A stretch of DNA of 64,000 nt from Phreatobacter oligotrophus (GTDB taxonomy: Bacteria; Pseudomonadota; Alphaproteobacteria; Rhizobiales; Phreatobacteraceae): NCBI RefSeq assembly GCF_003046185.1, contig NZ_PZZL01000009.1:62001-126000 (forward strand). Direction: 5' to 3'. A model generated the notes under the pieces. The model made no database searches, was not told the DNA's origin, and saw only the letters and a list, made by a program, of their open reading frames with translations. The position numbers and the translations under genes are program-made. Each line of letters starts with the position of its first letter. Position 1 is the first letter of the stretch. This document shows, one piece after another, positions 56,137 through 63,941 of the stretch.

Positions 56137-56139
56137 CCC
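56114..56139 (-). promoter_or_regulatory. EcfG-like promoter (variant) overlapping, facing the Crp/Fnr gene
   Basis: Minus strand: GGAAC, 17 bases, GGTT, lying over the plus-strand promoter. It would drive the Crp/Fnr gene 50 bases away. Confidence 0.3.
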
Positions 56140-56221
56140 GGCTCGACCCTCCGATCGTGATGGCCGCCCCCTCGAAGGATCGGGAGACGGCGGGAGGGGC
56201 TGACGATCCGCCGGACCTCCC

Positions 56222-58036
56222 ATGACCGACACCGCCGCCCATCCCGCCGACGCCGTCCCGGCTCGCTCCCGCTCGCGCTCCTTCTTCCGCATCGCCAACG
56301 GGTTCTGGAAAGGCGCCTCTGCCGGCCGGGCATGGCTGCTGACCATCGTCGTGCTCGCCTTCGCCTTCGCGCAGATCGGCGCCCAGGTCGGTATCAACAG
56401 CTGGAACCGCTTGTTCTTCGACGCCCTCGAATCCAAGGACATGGGCGCCGTGATCACCGCGATCGGTCTCCTGCCGGTGCTGCTCGCCGCCGCGTCCCTT
56501 ACCATGTCCGGCCTCGTCGTCTCCCGCATGCTGCTGCAGGTGCGCTGGCGCGAGTGGGTCACCGAGCGCCTCGCCGGCTGGTGGATCGCTGACCAGCGTT
56601 ACTATCGCCTCGGTTTCCTCGCCACCGAGCACAAGGCACCCGAATTCCGCATCGCCGAGGATGTCCGCATCGCCACCGAGCCACTCGTCGAGTTCGCCAT
56701 CGGCCTGCTGAGCGCCGCCGTCACGGCGCTCACCTTCGCGGCGATCCTGTGGACCGTTGCCGGATCGATCACCTTCGAGATCGCCGGCAGCACCTTCTTC
56801 ATCCCGGCCTACATGGCCATCGCCGCCGTGCTCTACGCCGTCATTGCCTCGCTCGCCGCCTATTATGTGGGCCGGGCGCTTGTCGGAAAGGTCTCCACCA
56901 AGAACGAGATGGAGGCGCAGTTTCGCGCCGAAATGACCCGCCTGCGCGAGAACGCCGAAAGCATTGCGCTCATCAAGGGCGATGCTGACGAGCGCTCGTC
57001 CGTTATCGCGAGCTACGGTCAGGTCGTGGCCGCCTGGCTCGCCGTCGTGCGCCGCCAGGGCTTCCTCGCCCTCGTCCTCAACACCAACGGCGCGCTCTTT
57101 CCCGTCGTGCCATTGCTGTTGGCGACGCCGAAGTTCCTGTCCGGCGAGCTCACCCTCGGCGGGGTGATGCAGGTCGCCGCCGCATTTTCCGCCGTCCAGG
57201 CCGCCCTCGTCTGGTTCGTCGACAATTTCGTCCGACTCTCCGAGTGGTATGCCTCGGTTGTCCGGGTCGATGAACTCTCCGAGACGCTCGAGGAACTCGA
57301 CATCGGCACCATCATGGAGGACGACCAGCAGATCAGCCTCGAGGAGAGCGACGACGACGCGATCCAGATCGAAAATCTCTCGCTGGCCCACCGCAATGGC
57401 CGTGTTGTCATCGAGGACGCATCGATCCGCATCGAGCCGGGCGAGAAGGTATTGATCGCCGGCGAGAGCGGCACCGGCAAAAGCACCCTCATTCGCGCCC
57501 TGGCCGGGCTGTGGCCCTGGGGGTCCGGACGCATCGCCTTTCCGCGTGGCGTCCGGTACGCCTTCCTGCCGCAGAAACCCTACATGCCGCGCGGCACGCT
57601 GAAAGACCTGATGCTCTATCCGGACGGCGACGTGGCGGTCGACGACGATGTCGTCCGTGCGGCCATGGAGCGCTGTGGCCTCGGCTACATGGTCAAGCGC
57701 CTCCACGAGGAGGACGACTGGGATCGCGTGCTCTCCGGCGGCGAGCGCCAGCGCATCGCCTTCTGCCGCCTGCTCATCCAGAAGCCGGCGATCATCGTGA
57801 TGGACGAGGCAACCGCCGCGCTCGACGAGGGTAGCCAGGACTCGCTTCTCTCATTGCTCGAAGACGAGCTCGCCGCCTCCACCGTCATCAGCGTCGGCCA
57901 CCGTCCCGGGCTCGAGGAGTTCCACGGCCGCAAGATCACCCTGACCCGTCGTCCCGCCGGCGCCCGCGTCACCTCCGCCCCCATCCGCCACTCGCTCTGG
58001 CGCGTCGTGCGCAGCGCTGGCCGCCGCAGTGCCTGA
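56222..58036 (+). CDS. YddA/SbmA-BacA-type ABC transporter (permease-ATPase fusion)
   Basis: 604 residues. The membrane domain (about 35-330) is of the ABC_membrane_2/SbmA type, with six spans and QVRWREWVTERLAGWW. The ATPase (about 375-590) has Walker A GESGTGKST, signature LSGGERQR, and Walker B IIVMDEATAALDE. Relatives move vitamin B12, peptides or very-long-chain fatty acids. Cargo here unknown. Single gene with its own terminator and an exact EcfG promoter. Confidence 0.9.
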   Translation: MTDTAAHPADAVPARSRSRSFFRIANGFWKGASAGRAWLLTIVVLAFAFAQIGAQVGINSWNRLFFDALESKDMGAVITAIGLLPVLLAAASLTMSGLVVSRMLLQVRWREWVTERLAGWWIADQRYYRLGFLATEHKAPEFRIAEDVRIATEPLVEFAIGLLSAAVTALTFAAILWTVAGSITFEIAGSTFFIPAYMAIAAVLYAVIASLAAYYVGRALVGKVSTKNEMEAQFRAEMTRLRENAESIALIKGDADERSSVIASYGQVVAAWLAVVRRQGFLALVLNTNGALFPVVPLLLATPKFLSGELTLGGVMQVAAAFSAVQAALVWFVDNFVRLSEWYASVVRVDELSETLEELDIGTIMEDDQQISLEESDDDAIQIENLSLAHRNGRVVIEDASIRIEPGEKVLIAGESGTGKSTLIRALAGLWPWGSGRIAFPRGVRYAFLPQKPYMPRGTLKDLMLYPDGDVAVDDDVVRAAMERCGLGYMVKRLHEEDDWDRVLSGGERQRIAFCRLLIQKPAIIVMDEATAALDEGSQDSLLSLLEDELAASTVISVGHRPGLEEFHGRKITLTRRPAGARVTSAPIRHSLWRVVRSAGRRSA

Positions 58037-58076
58037 GCCGGACTGGACGGGCGCGGCGAAATCATGGGGTCGCTTG

Positions 58077-58101
58077 GGAACCATCGGCATCGCCGGGGGT
58101 T
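58077..58101 (+). promoter_or_regulatory. EcfG-like promoter (variant) upstream of a terminator
   Basis: GGAAC, 16 bases, GGTT. Its transcript would meet the terminator at 58152-58178 after about 70 bases. Confidence 0.3.
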
Positions 58102-58151
58102 CTTTCGACGATCATCGCCATATCCCTGCCCGCGATGTGGACCTCTTCACT

Positions 58152-58178
58152 GAAGCCGCCTCTGGCGGCTTCTTTTTT
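58152..58178 (+). terminator. strong intrinsic terminator
   Basis: A perfect 9-bp stem GAAGCCGCC/GGCGGCTTC with a TCT loop is directly followed by six T. It lies 115 bp after the ABC transporter stop and before the second transglutaminase gene. Confidence 0.85.
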
Positions 58179-58217
58179 GTCCGGATCCTGCGGGCGGATC
58201 AGCCGGGACCTTCAGCC

Positions 58218-59096
58218 ATGGACCTCCACGTCCGCCACGTCACCCGCTACCAGTATGCCCAGCCAGTGGTCTTCGGACCGCACAGGCTCATGCTCCGCCC
58301 GCGGGACAGTTTCGACCTGCGCATCCTCGAGACCGAACTGGACATTTTTCCGCGGGCCGAGCTCGCCTGGTCGCACGACGTCTACGGCAACCCGGTGGCG
58401 CTCGCGACCTTCGCGGAGGCCGCCGACCGCCTGGAGATCACCTCCTCGCTCGTCCTGCGTCGCTACGGCTCCGCCCTGTTCCGCAAGCCCGCAGCGGCGG
58501 CCGTCGCCTTCGTGCCGCATTACTCCGATGGCGAGCGCATCGTCCTCCAGCCCTTCATCACGCCGGCCAGCTCCGACGATGATGGCTCGCTCGCAAACTG
58601 GCTCTCCGGCGTTCTTCAGGAGCCAGGCGATGCGGATTCCCTGTCGCGGCTCGCCGAGGCGATCCATGGCGGCTTCGGCTATTCGGTGCGCTACGAGGAA
58701 GGGACGCAGTCTCCGGCCGCCACCCTGTCGCTGGGGGCCGGTTCCTGCCGCGACCTCGCCTGGCTGTTCATCGAGGCGGTTCGGCGGCTCGGCTATGCGG
58801 CCCGTTTTGTCACCGGCTACCTGCACAATGCCCCCGGCGAGGCCGGTTCCAGCCGCGCTGCCCTCGGACTCACCCACGCCTGGGCGGAGGTCTACGTCCC
58901 CGGGGACGGCTGGGTTGAGTTCGACCCGACCAATGCGCTGGTCGCGGATCCCCATCTGGTCCGGGTTGCGGTGGCGCGCGTGCCCCTCGACGCCTCACCG
59001 GTCTCGGGCAGCTTCACCGGCGCGCCGGGGGCGCAGATCGGACTCTGGGTCGGGGTCGACGTCACGCCGACACAGGTCTTTGCCGCCGTCGCCTGA
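58218..59096 (+). CDS. transglutaminase-like family protein (second copy)
   Basis: 292 residues from the ATG at 58218. The N-terminal region LHVRHVTRYQYAQPV is the Bact_transglu_N domain. The catalytic Cys lies in GAGSCRDLAWLFIEAVR (about residue 179), His in THAWAEVYVPGDGWVEFDPTN (about 222) and Asp in the same block. Its relation to the first copy is only at family level. Possibly a cytosolic transglutaminase or protease; activity unknown. Confidence 0.88.
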   Translation: MDLHVRHVTRYQYAQPVVFGPHRLMLRPRDSFDLRILETELDIFPRAELAWSHDVYGNPVALATFAEAADRLEITSSLVLRRYGSALFRKPAAAAVAFVPHYSDGERIVLQPFITPASSDDDGSLANWLSGVLQEPGDADSLSRLAEAIHGGFGYSVRYEEGTQSPAATLSLGAGSCRDLAWLFIEAVRRLGYAARFVTGYLHNAPGEAGSSRAALGLTHAWAEVYVPGDGWVEFDPTNALVADPHLVRVAVARVPLDASPVSGSFTGAPGAQIGLWVGVDVTPTQVFAAVA

Positions 59097-59105
59097 CGCC
59101 GCGCG

Positions 59106-60749
59106 TCAGAGCGGGATGTCCCAGAGACCGACTCCGCTCTCCGTCGGGCCATTCCGCCGCGTGGCGCCGATCTGGCGCAGCAGGCCGTGAACGATCTTGG
59201 TGTCGATCGCGTCAGTGCGACGGTCATCGGTGGCCACCACCAGAGCGAGATGGTCGCCGTCAGTGCAGCTGACCTCGACCGCGAGATGGTCCGTGTGCCG
59301 CTCCTCGATGGCGTGACAGGCGATCTCGACGACGAGCAGGCCGAGCGGAATGGCACGGTCGACCACGAGCGCGAGATCCGCGGCGGAATGGGCGCTGACC
59401 CATGGCCGGCCGGCCTGGAGCAGGCCGTTGAGCATGACCGCCACCTCGTCGAGGAAGGGCTGCAATTCCACGGGCCGCATCTCCCCCTGCGCGAGGGCAT
59501 GGCGATAGGCGATGGACAGCACCTGGACCTTGGCCTCGATTGCCGCGAGCACGGAACGGTGCTCAGGGCCGTGCTGACGGCGCGCCAGGCTGATGTAGCT
59601 CTGGACCACCTGCAGGCTGTTCTTCACGCGGTGGTGGAGTTCGCGGACGAGATGCCGGTTGGCGCCGATCGTCACGTTCAGCCGCTCCACGCGATCAGCC
59701 TGGTCGGCGACGAGCGCGTTGAAGGCTTCCGACACGCGCCGGATGTCGTCGGGCATGGTCGGGTCGACAGGCGCCTCCTGCGGCTGCTGCGAGGCGCGCG
59801 CCAGCGCCGCCGCCTCGATGCCGCGGATCCAGCGCACGATGTTGGTGTCGATCGCCAGCGAATAGACGGCGAAGAGCACCATCAGCGTCACCAGCGGGGT
59901 CAGCAGCAGCGCGATGAACTGGAGGAAGGCGGCGCGTTCGGCCTGCTGGTCGAAGCGCGCCAGCACGTAGAGGTCGGGCTCGGCCACCAGCTGCATGCCG
60001 AAGGTCGCGGTCATTCCGCTGCGGCTTGTCGCCTCCCACCGCAGGAGCTGGGCTGGCGCCGGCAGTTCCGCAGGTAGCCAGTCAGAATCCTGCTCGGCCG
60101 CACCACGGGTGATGACCACCTCGCCCGGCGTCCGGACGAGGCCCACCACGGTGCCGCCTCCGAGTGTGCCGAGATCGAAGGCGCGGTCCACGATCGTGGC
60201 GTTGACCAGGAGCAGGCCTTCCATCCTCGAGGATCCGCGGGGGCGGCCGGCGTAGATGACCATGTAGCGCTGGTCGCCCACCATGGTGACGCCATAGCTT
60301 GTTTCGGCCATCTCGCTGCCGATCCAGGTCGGGCTGCGGGTCCGCGAACGGTAGTTTTCGACCAGCCCCATCAGAACCGGTTCGGTAATCGAACTGTGGT
60401 TTCCGGCCGAGCAGGCCGTGTCATCACCCACCTGCATGATGATGCCGCTGATGCCGATATTGTCGGCGATCAGCCTGTCCGTGACGGCCCGGCATTGCGC
60501 ATCGGTTTGTCCGATAGCGGCGACACTGGCGCTCGCGGTCAGCAGCGTGCGAAGCGACTCGCGGTACCAGATGCGGGTGCGGACCGAGAAGTTGCCGACC
60601 GTTTGCAACTGCGAGGCCTCGATGGAGCTCAGCACCGAACGATAGGTCGCGACCGCCGTCACCGCCGTGATGACGGCGATGGGCAGGATCACGAGCACGA
60701 TCAGGGCCAGAAGCCGGCCCCGAACCGTCCGGAAGGCGGTGACATTCAT
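59106..60749 (-). CDS. membrane sensor kinase with degenerate ATPase, downstream of ecfG
   Basis: 547 residues from the ATG at 60749, four bases after the ecfG stop. Two spans (about 10-33 and 245-265) enclose an extracytoplasmic sensor. The H-box is intact ([19 protein letters not shown], near residue 365). But where other HisKA_2 kinases have the N-box Asn (ElvtNa), this has VEIACHAIEE, and the DDGxG box reads DDRRT. ATP binding should be lost or very weak. Kinase-like sensors beside ecfG often set PhyR activity; this one may act as phosphatase or scaffold. Confidence 0.85.
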   Translation of the reverse strand: MNVTAFRTVRGRLLALIVLVILPIAVITAVTAVATYRSVLSSIEASQLQTVGNFSVRTRIWYRESLRTLLTASASVAAIGQTDAQCRAVTDRLIADNIGISGIIMQVGDDTACSAGNHSSITEPVLMGLVENYRSRTRSPTWIGSEMAETSYGVTMVGDQRYMVIYAGRPRGSSRMEGLLLVNATIVDRAFDLGTLGGGTVVGLVRTPGEVVITRGAAEQDSDWLPAELPAPAQLLRWEATSRSGMTATFGMQLVAEPDLYVLARFDQQAERAAFLQFIALLLTPLVTLMVLFAVYSLAIDTNIVRWIRGIEAAALARASQQPQEAPVDPTMPDDIRRVSEAFNALVADQADRVERLNVTIGANRHLVRELHHRVKNSLQVVQSYISLARRQHGPEHRSVLAAIEAKVQVLSIAYRHALAQGEMRPVELQPFLDEVAVMLNGLLQAGRPWVSAHSAADLALVVDRAIPLGLLVVEIACHAIEERHTDHLAVEVSCTDGDHLALVVATDDRRTDAIDTKIVHGLLRQIGATRRNGPTESGVGLWDIPL

Positions 60750-60753
60750 CGCT

Positions 60754-61314
60754 TCATGTACGGGCCATGTCGGCCGGGTTCTGGTGGATGACGGCGGCGG
60801 TGCTGCGGTCGGGTCCGATGTCGTCGACACTGGAAATGCCCAGCAGGTCGGCGAGCTTGGCCCTGGCGCGGTTGACGCGGCTCTTGATGGTGCCCACCGC
60901 CACGCCGCAGATCTCCGCGGCCTCCTCGTAGGACAGGCCCGAGGCGCCGACCATGATCAGCACCTCGCGGTGTTCCTCGGAGAGTTTGGCGAGCGCCACG
61001 CGGAAGTCCGCGAGGTCGAGAGCGCTTTCCTGCTCGCCCGACACGGTCAGGCGCTGGGCATACGTGCCGTCGCTGTCCTGAACCTCGCGGCCGCGCTTGC
61101 GGTAGAGCGAGTAGTAGGTGTTGCGCAGGATGGTGAAGAGCCAGGCGCGCAGGCTGGTGCCCGGCTGGAACTTCTCCGAATTGCCCCAGGCCTTGAGCAT
61201 CGTGTCCTGAACGAGGTCATCGGCCTGCTGCACGGACCCGCACAGCGACACGGCGAAGGCGCGCAGGTTCGACAACTCGGCGATGAGGCCTTCGCGGAAC
61301 TCGTCACTGGCCAT
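60754..61314 (-). CDS. ecfG: general stress sigma factor EcfG
   Basis: 186 residues. Sigma region 2 is at about 15-80 (GSVQQADDLVQDTMLKAW) and region 4 at about 115-170 (HREVLIMVGASGLSYEEAAEICGVAVGTIKSRVNRAR). It is the extracytoplasmic-function-type sigma factor that directs GGAAC-N16/17-CGTT promoters. NepR, encoded just before and overlapping by 11 bases, holds it inactive until PhyR is phosphorylated. Confidence 0.95.
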   Translation of the reverse strand: MASDEFREGLIAELSNLRAFAVSLCGSVQQADDLVQDTMLKAWGNSEKFQPGTSLRAWLFTILRNTYYSLYRKRGREVQDSDGTYAQRLTVSGEQESALDLADFRVALAKLSEEHREVLIMVGASGLSYEEAAEICGVAVGTIKSRVNRARAKLADLLGISSVDDIGPDRSTAAVIHQNPADMART

Positions 61315-61501
61315 TCTTGCGCTCCTTGGCCTCGAGTTCGGCCAGGAGGACGAGGAACCGGTCCGGCACGGGCGCCTTCACGAGGTCGTCGTAATGGGCC
61401 TTCAGGGATTTTCCGATGGCCTCCTGGATGCGCGGATCGAGCACCACGTCGCGCTCCTCCGGCGGCTCCACGGCCTCTTGTTTCTCTGTCCTCTCGCCCA
61501 T
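61304..61501 (-). CDS. nepR: anti-sigma factor NepR
   Basis: 65 residues. The conserved two-helix core IGKSLKAHYDDLVKAPVPDRFLVLL is the NepR signature; the flanks are disordered and charged, as usual. It binds EcfG in unstressed cells and is pulled away by phosphorylated PhyR. First gene of nepR-ecfG-kinase, with an exact EcfG promoter upstream giving positive feedback. Confidence 0.95.
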   Translation of the reverse strand: MGERTEKQEAVEPPEERDVVLDPRIQEAIGKSLKAHYDDLVKAPVPDRFLVLLAELEAKERKNGQ

Positions 61502-61550
61502 CGACTTCTCCCCGACATCCGCGGCGGGATGTGACGCTGATCCAACCCAA

Positions 61551-61575
61551 AACGCACAACCTCATGGCGGGTTCC
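61551..61575 (-). promoter_or_regulatory. EcfG promoter of nepR-ecfG operon
   Basis: Minus strand: GGAAC, 16 bases, CGTT, an exact match, 50 bases before the nepR ATG. Autoregulation of this operon is typical for the GSR. A second GGAAC at 61614-61618 lacks a good -10. Confidence 0.75.
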
Positions 61576-61654
61576 GCCTCAGAAAAAAAATAAATCGCTT
61601 GCCATACCAATGGGTTCCAGGCTGTTTTTGGCACTATTCGACCAGGAGTTCGGC

Positions 61655-62452
61655 ATGACCATCGCTGCGGAAATCGCACCGCATCTCCCCTACCTGCGTC
61701 GCTTCGCCCGCGCCCTCAATGGGTCGCAGGCCGGCGGCGATTCCTACGTCGTCGCCACCCTCGAGGCGCTCGTTGCGGATCCATCGACCTTCCCGCGGAC
61801 TGTGTCGGCCCGCATCGCGCTCTATCGCATCTTCCTGAAGCTGTGGTCGTCGATGCCCGTCAACATGGTGCATCCGAATACCGCTGTCATCCGGGCTGGT
61901 GCGGTCGAGCGGAATATCGAAGCGTTGACGCCCAGACCCCGCCAGGCGTTCCTTTTGCGGACTGTCGAGGGTTTTGCCCTTGAGGACGTTGCCGCCGTTC
62001 TCGACATCCCCATCGATGAGGCGAGCGCGCTGATCGAGCAGGCTGGGCGCGAGATCGCCGAGCAGGTGGCGACCGACGTTCTCATCATCGAGGACGAGCC
62101 GATCATCGCCCTCGACATCGAGACGCTGGTCCAGGAGCTGGGCCACACCGTCACCGGCATCGCCCGCACCCACAAGGAGGCGGTGGACCTCGTCGCCCGC
62201 AAGCGGCCGGGCCTCGTGCTCGCCGACATCCAGCTTGCGGATGGCTCCTCGGGCCTCGAGGCGGTGGCCGAGATCCTCCAGTCCATCGACCTGCCGGTCA
62301 TCTTCATCACCGCCTATCCCGAGCGCCTGCTTACCGGCGACCGCCCCGAACCTGCCTTCCTCATCACCAAGCCGTTCCAGCCCGAGGCGGTGAAGGCGGC
62401 CATCAGCCAGGCGCTGTTCTTCGACCGCCGCTCCGAGCGGAAGGTCGCCTGA
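61655..62452 (+). CDS. phyR: general stress response regulator PhyR
   Basis: 265 residues from the ATG at 61655 (AGGAG upstream). The N-terminal sigma-like output domain is at about 1-135 (LTPRPRQAFLLRTVEGFALEDVAAVLDIP mimics EcfG region 4). The C-terminal receiver is at about 140-260, with acceptor Asp in VLADIQLADGSSG and Lys in LITKPFQ. After phosphorylation it binds NepR through the sigma-like domain (partner switching). Divergent from nepR. Confidence 0.97.
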   Translation: MTIAAEIAPHLPYLRRFARALNGSQAGGDSYVVATLEALVADPSTFPRTVSARIALYRIFLKLWSSMPVNMVHPNTAVIRAGAVERNIEALTPRPRQAFLLRTVEGFALEDVAAVLDIPIDEASALIEQAGREIAEQVATDVLIIEDEPIIALDIETLVQELGHTVTGIARTHKEAVDLVARKRPGLVLADIQLADGSSGLEAVAEILQSIDLPVIFITAYPERLLTGDRPEPAFLITKPFQPEAVKAAISQALFFDRRSERKVA

Positions 62453-62480
62453 CAGGGCGTCGCTTCAATCGGAGAAAATT

Positions 62481-62514
62481 CCGGGGGCCAGCGGGAACTC
62501 CCGCCGGCCCCCGG
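62481..62514 (+). terminator. phyR terminator-like hairpin
   Basis: A 15-bp stem with one mismatch (CCGGGGGCC-A-GCGGG / CCCGC-C-GGCCCCCGG) and an AACT loop lies 28 bases past the phyR stop. The T-run is weak (CCGTTTC). Confidence 0.55.
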
Positions 62515-62519
62515 CCGTT
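62494..62519 (+). promoter_or_regulatory. EcfG promoter overlapping the phyR hairpin
   Basis: GGAAC, 17 bases, CGTT, exact match. The -35 lies in the hairpin loop and the -10 just after it. The small membrane gene starts 49 bases downstream. Confidence 0.45.
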
Positions 62520-62567
62520 TCAGGTGCGATGGCGAAAGGTTCGCGCGTGCTTGCCCGGGAGACTCTC

Positions 62568-62726
62568 ATGATGTCTGCAGTTTCGACGATTGTGGTCGCG
62601 GCGGCGGCCGGTCTCGTCTTCGGCGGCGTCGTGGACCCTGCTCCCGTCGCGATCGATGCAGGCCTTCTGGCCGCAGCTCTCGGCGGCGCCAGCCTGGTCG
62701 TCCGCTTCGCGGAGGCCGGCCATTGA
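62568..62726 (+). CDS. small membrane protein, 52 aa
   Basis: 52 residues from the ATG at 62568 (GGGAG upstream; an earlier ATG 62529 would sit almost at the predicted transcription start). Two hydrophobic stretches (TIVVAAAAGLVFGGVV and AGLLAAALGGASLVV) surround a short polar turn. Ends RFAEAGH. No family recognised. Probable GSR target by its promoter. Confidence 0.5.
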   Translation: MMSAVSTIVVAAAAGLVFGGVVDPAPVAIDAGLLAAALGGASLVVRFAEAGH

Positions 62727-62874
62727 ACGTGACCGGTGTCGTGTGCCGGCCGTTCGCTGCATCGCCGTGCCGCCCTGGCATCGCCGATGACGTGTCATTC
62801 ATGGATTCGTGGTACCAGGAGCGCTCTTGGGAACCCGTGGTGTCGGCGCGCGGTCCGGCCCGGATTGGTTGAGG

Positions 62875-63258
62875 ATGGACAGGCAGCGCATACTCATCGT
62901 GGAGGATGATCCCTTCATCGCCATGGATATCGAGGCGGCTGTCCTCGATGACCTCGGCGATGGGACGGAGGTCATCGTCGTGGATAGTCTTCGCGAGGCG
63001 CAGAGCCTCGCCGAAGACGATGTCGATTGCGCCCTCCTCGACGTGGACGTCGTCGGTGGCAAAACCTTCGACGTCGCCCTGAAGCTGCGCGCCCGCGGGA
63101 CACCCTTCGCCTTCGTGTCGGGCTCGCTGCCCTCCGACCTGCCGGAAGAGCTGGCCGGGACCGTCTTCGTCCGCAAGCCCTTCCATTCCCGCGACATCCT
63201 CGGCTTCGTCACCCGCGCCCTGAAGGCCGACGCGGATGGGTCGACCGGCTCCCGCTGA
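62875..63258 (+). CDS. single-domain response regulator
   Basis: 127 residues, from the ATG at 62875, a lone receiver: ILIVEDDPFIAMDIE, acceptor Asp in CALLDVDVVGG, Ser in FVSGSLP, Lys in VRKPFHS. No output domain. It resembles receivers that pair with HWE kinases and modulate PhyR. It is downstream of phyR with a 148-bp gap; a near-miss stress promoter (GGAAC-N16-CGGT) lies at 62831. Confidence 0.87.
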   Translation: MDRQRILIVEDDPFIAMDIEAAVLDDLGDGTEVIVVDSLREAQSLAEDDVDCALLDVDVVGGKTFDVALKLRARGTPFAFVSGSLPSDLPEELAGTVFVRKPFHSRDILGFVTRALKADADGSTGSR

Positions 63259-63276
63259 GGGCGACCGCCAGCACTG

Positions 63277-63936
63277 TCAGTTCAGCAGCGTCGACCGCCG
63301 CGCCCGTTCGGCGGCGAGCCGCACGGCCGCCGGCACCGGCTCGATCACCGGCACACCGACCTGACCCGCGATCTCGCGCGCTGCCACGGCGAGTGGCCCG
63401 CCGCCAATGACGATGGCCTTGGCCCCATGATCGTCCACCGCCCGCCGGCAGGCGGCGAGAAGTGCGGTCACCAGCCCCTTGCGATCGGCCATGACCTGGT
63501 GGGCGTCGCCCGGGGTCAGAACGGTGCCGAGGAACCGATCCGTATGGCCATAGGCCATGGCGCGCTGTGCGATGCTCTCGACGAGGTCGGCCGTGGTGGT
63601 GACCACCGCGAAATCGCCATGGGCGGCGGCCTCCGCCATGCCCGCTTCGGCAATGCCGGTGATGGGGATGGCGACAGTACGGCGCAGGTCCTCGACGGCC
63701 GGGTCACCGAAGGCGGCGACGATCAGGCCGTGATAGCCGAAGGGCGGCCGCGCGGCCATCAGCGCCAGCACCGCGTCATGGGCGATGGCGAGCTCCGTTG
63801 GGCCAGTGATGAGCGGCACGCCGAAAGGCGCCGAGACGCCGTCGATCTCCGCGTCAGGCATGGCCTCGCGCGCGATGCCGACCATGGCGGCTGTCGTCGC
63901 CTGGCTTGTGTTGGGATTGACCAGAAGAAAGCGCAT
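63277..63936 (-). CDS. Asp/Glu/hydantoin racemase-family protein
   Basis: 219 residues. LVNPNTSQATT near the N-terminus, AAFGDPAVEDLR (first catalytic-type acid/nucleophile region) and IVIGGGPLAVAA mark the Asp/Glu racemase superfamily, hydantoin racemase subgroup. The usual Cys residues are replaced at both expected sites as far as I can align by eye (AAFGDP, IVIGGGP), so racemase activity is doubtful. A partial gene follows upstream on the same strand, five bases away. Confidence 0.8.
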   Translation of the reverse strand: MRFLLVNPNTSQATTAAMVGIAREAMPDAEIDGVSAPFGVPLITGPTELAIAHDAVLALMAARPPFGYHGLIVAAFGDPAVEDLRRTVAIPITGIAEAGMAEAAAHGDFAVVTTTADLVESIAQRAMAYGHTDRFLGTVLTPGDAHQVMADRKGLVTALLAACRRAVDDHGAKAIVIGGGPLAVAAREIAGQVGVPVIEPVPAAVRLAAERARRSTLLN

Positions 63937-63941
63937 GGGGA

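Noticed and set aside
62831-62855. GGAAC-N16-CGGT before the lone receiver gene
   Set aside because: The -10 differs at the third base, which is among the most conserved; kept only as a remark.
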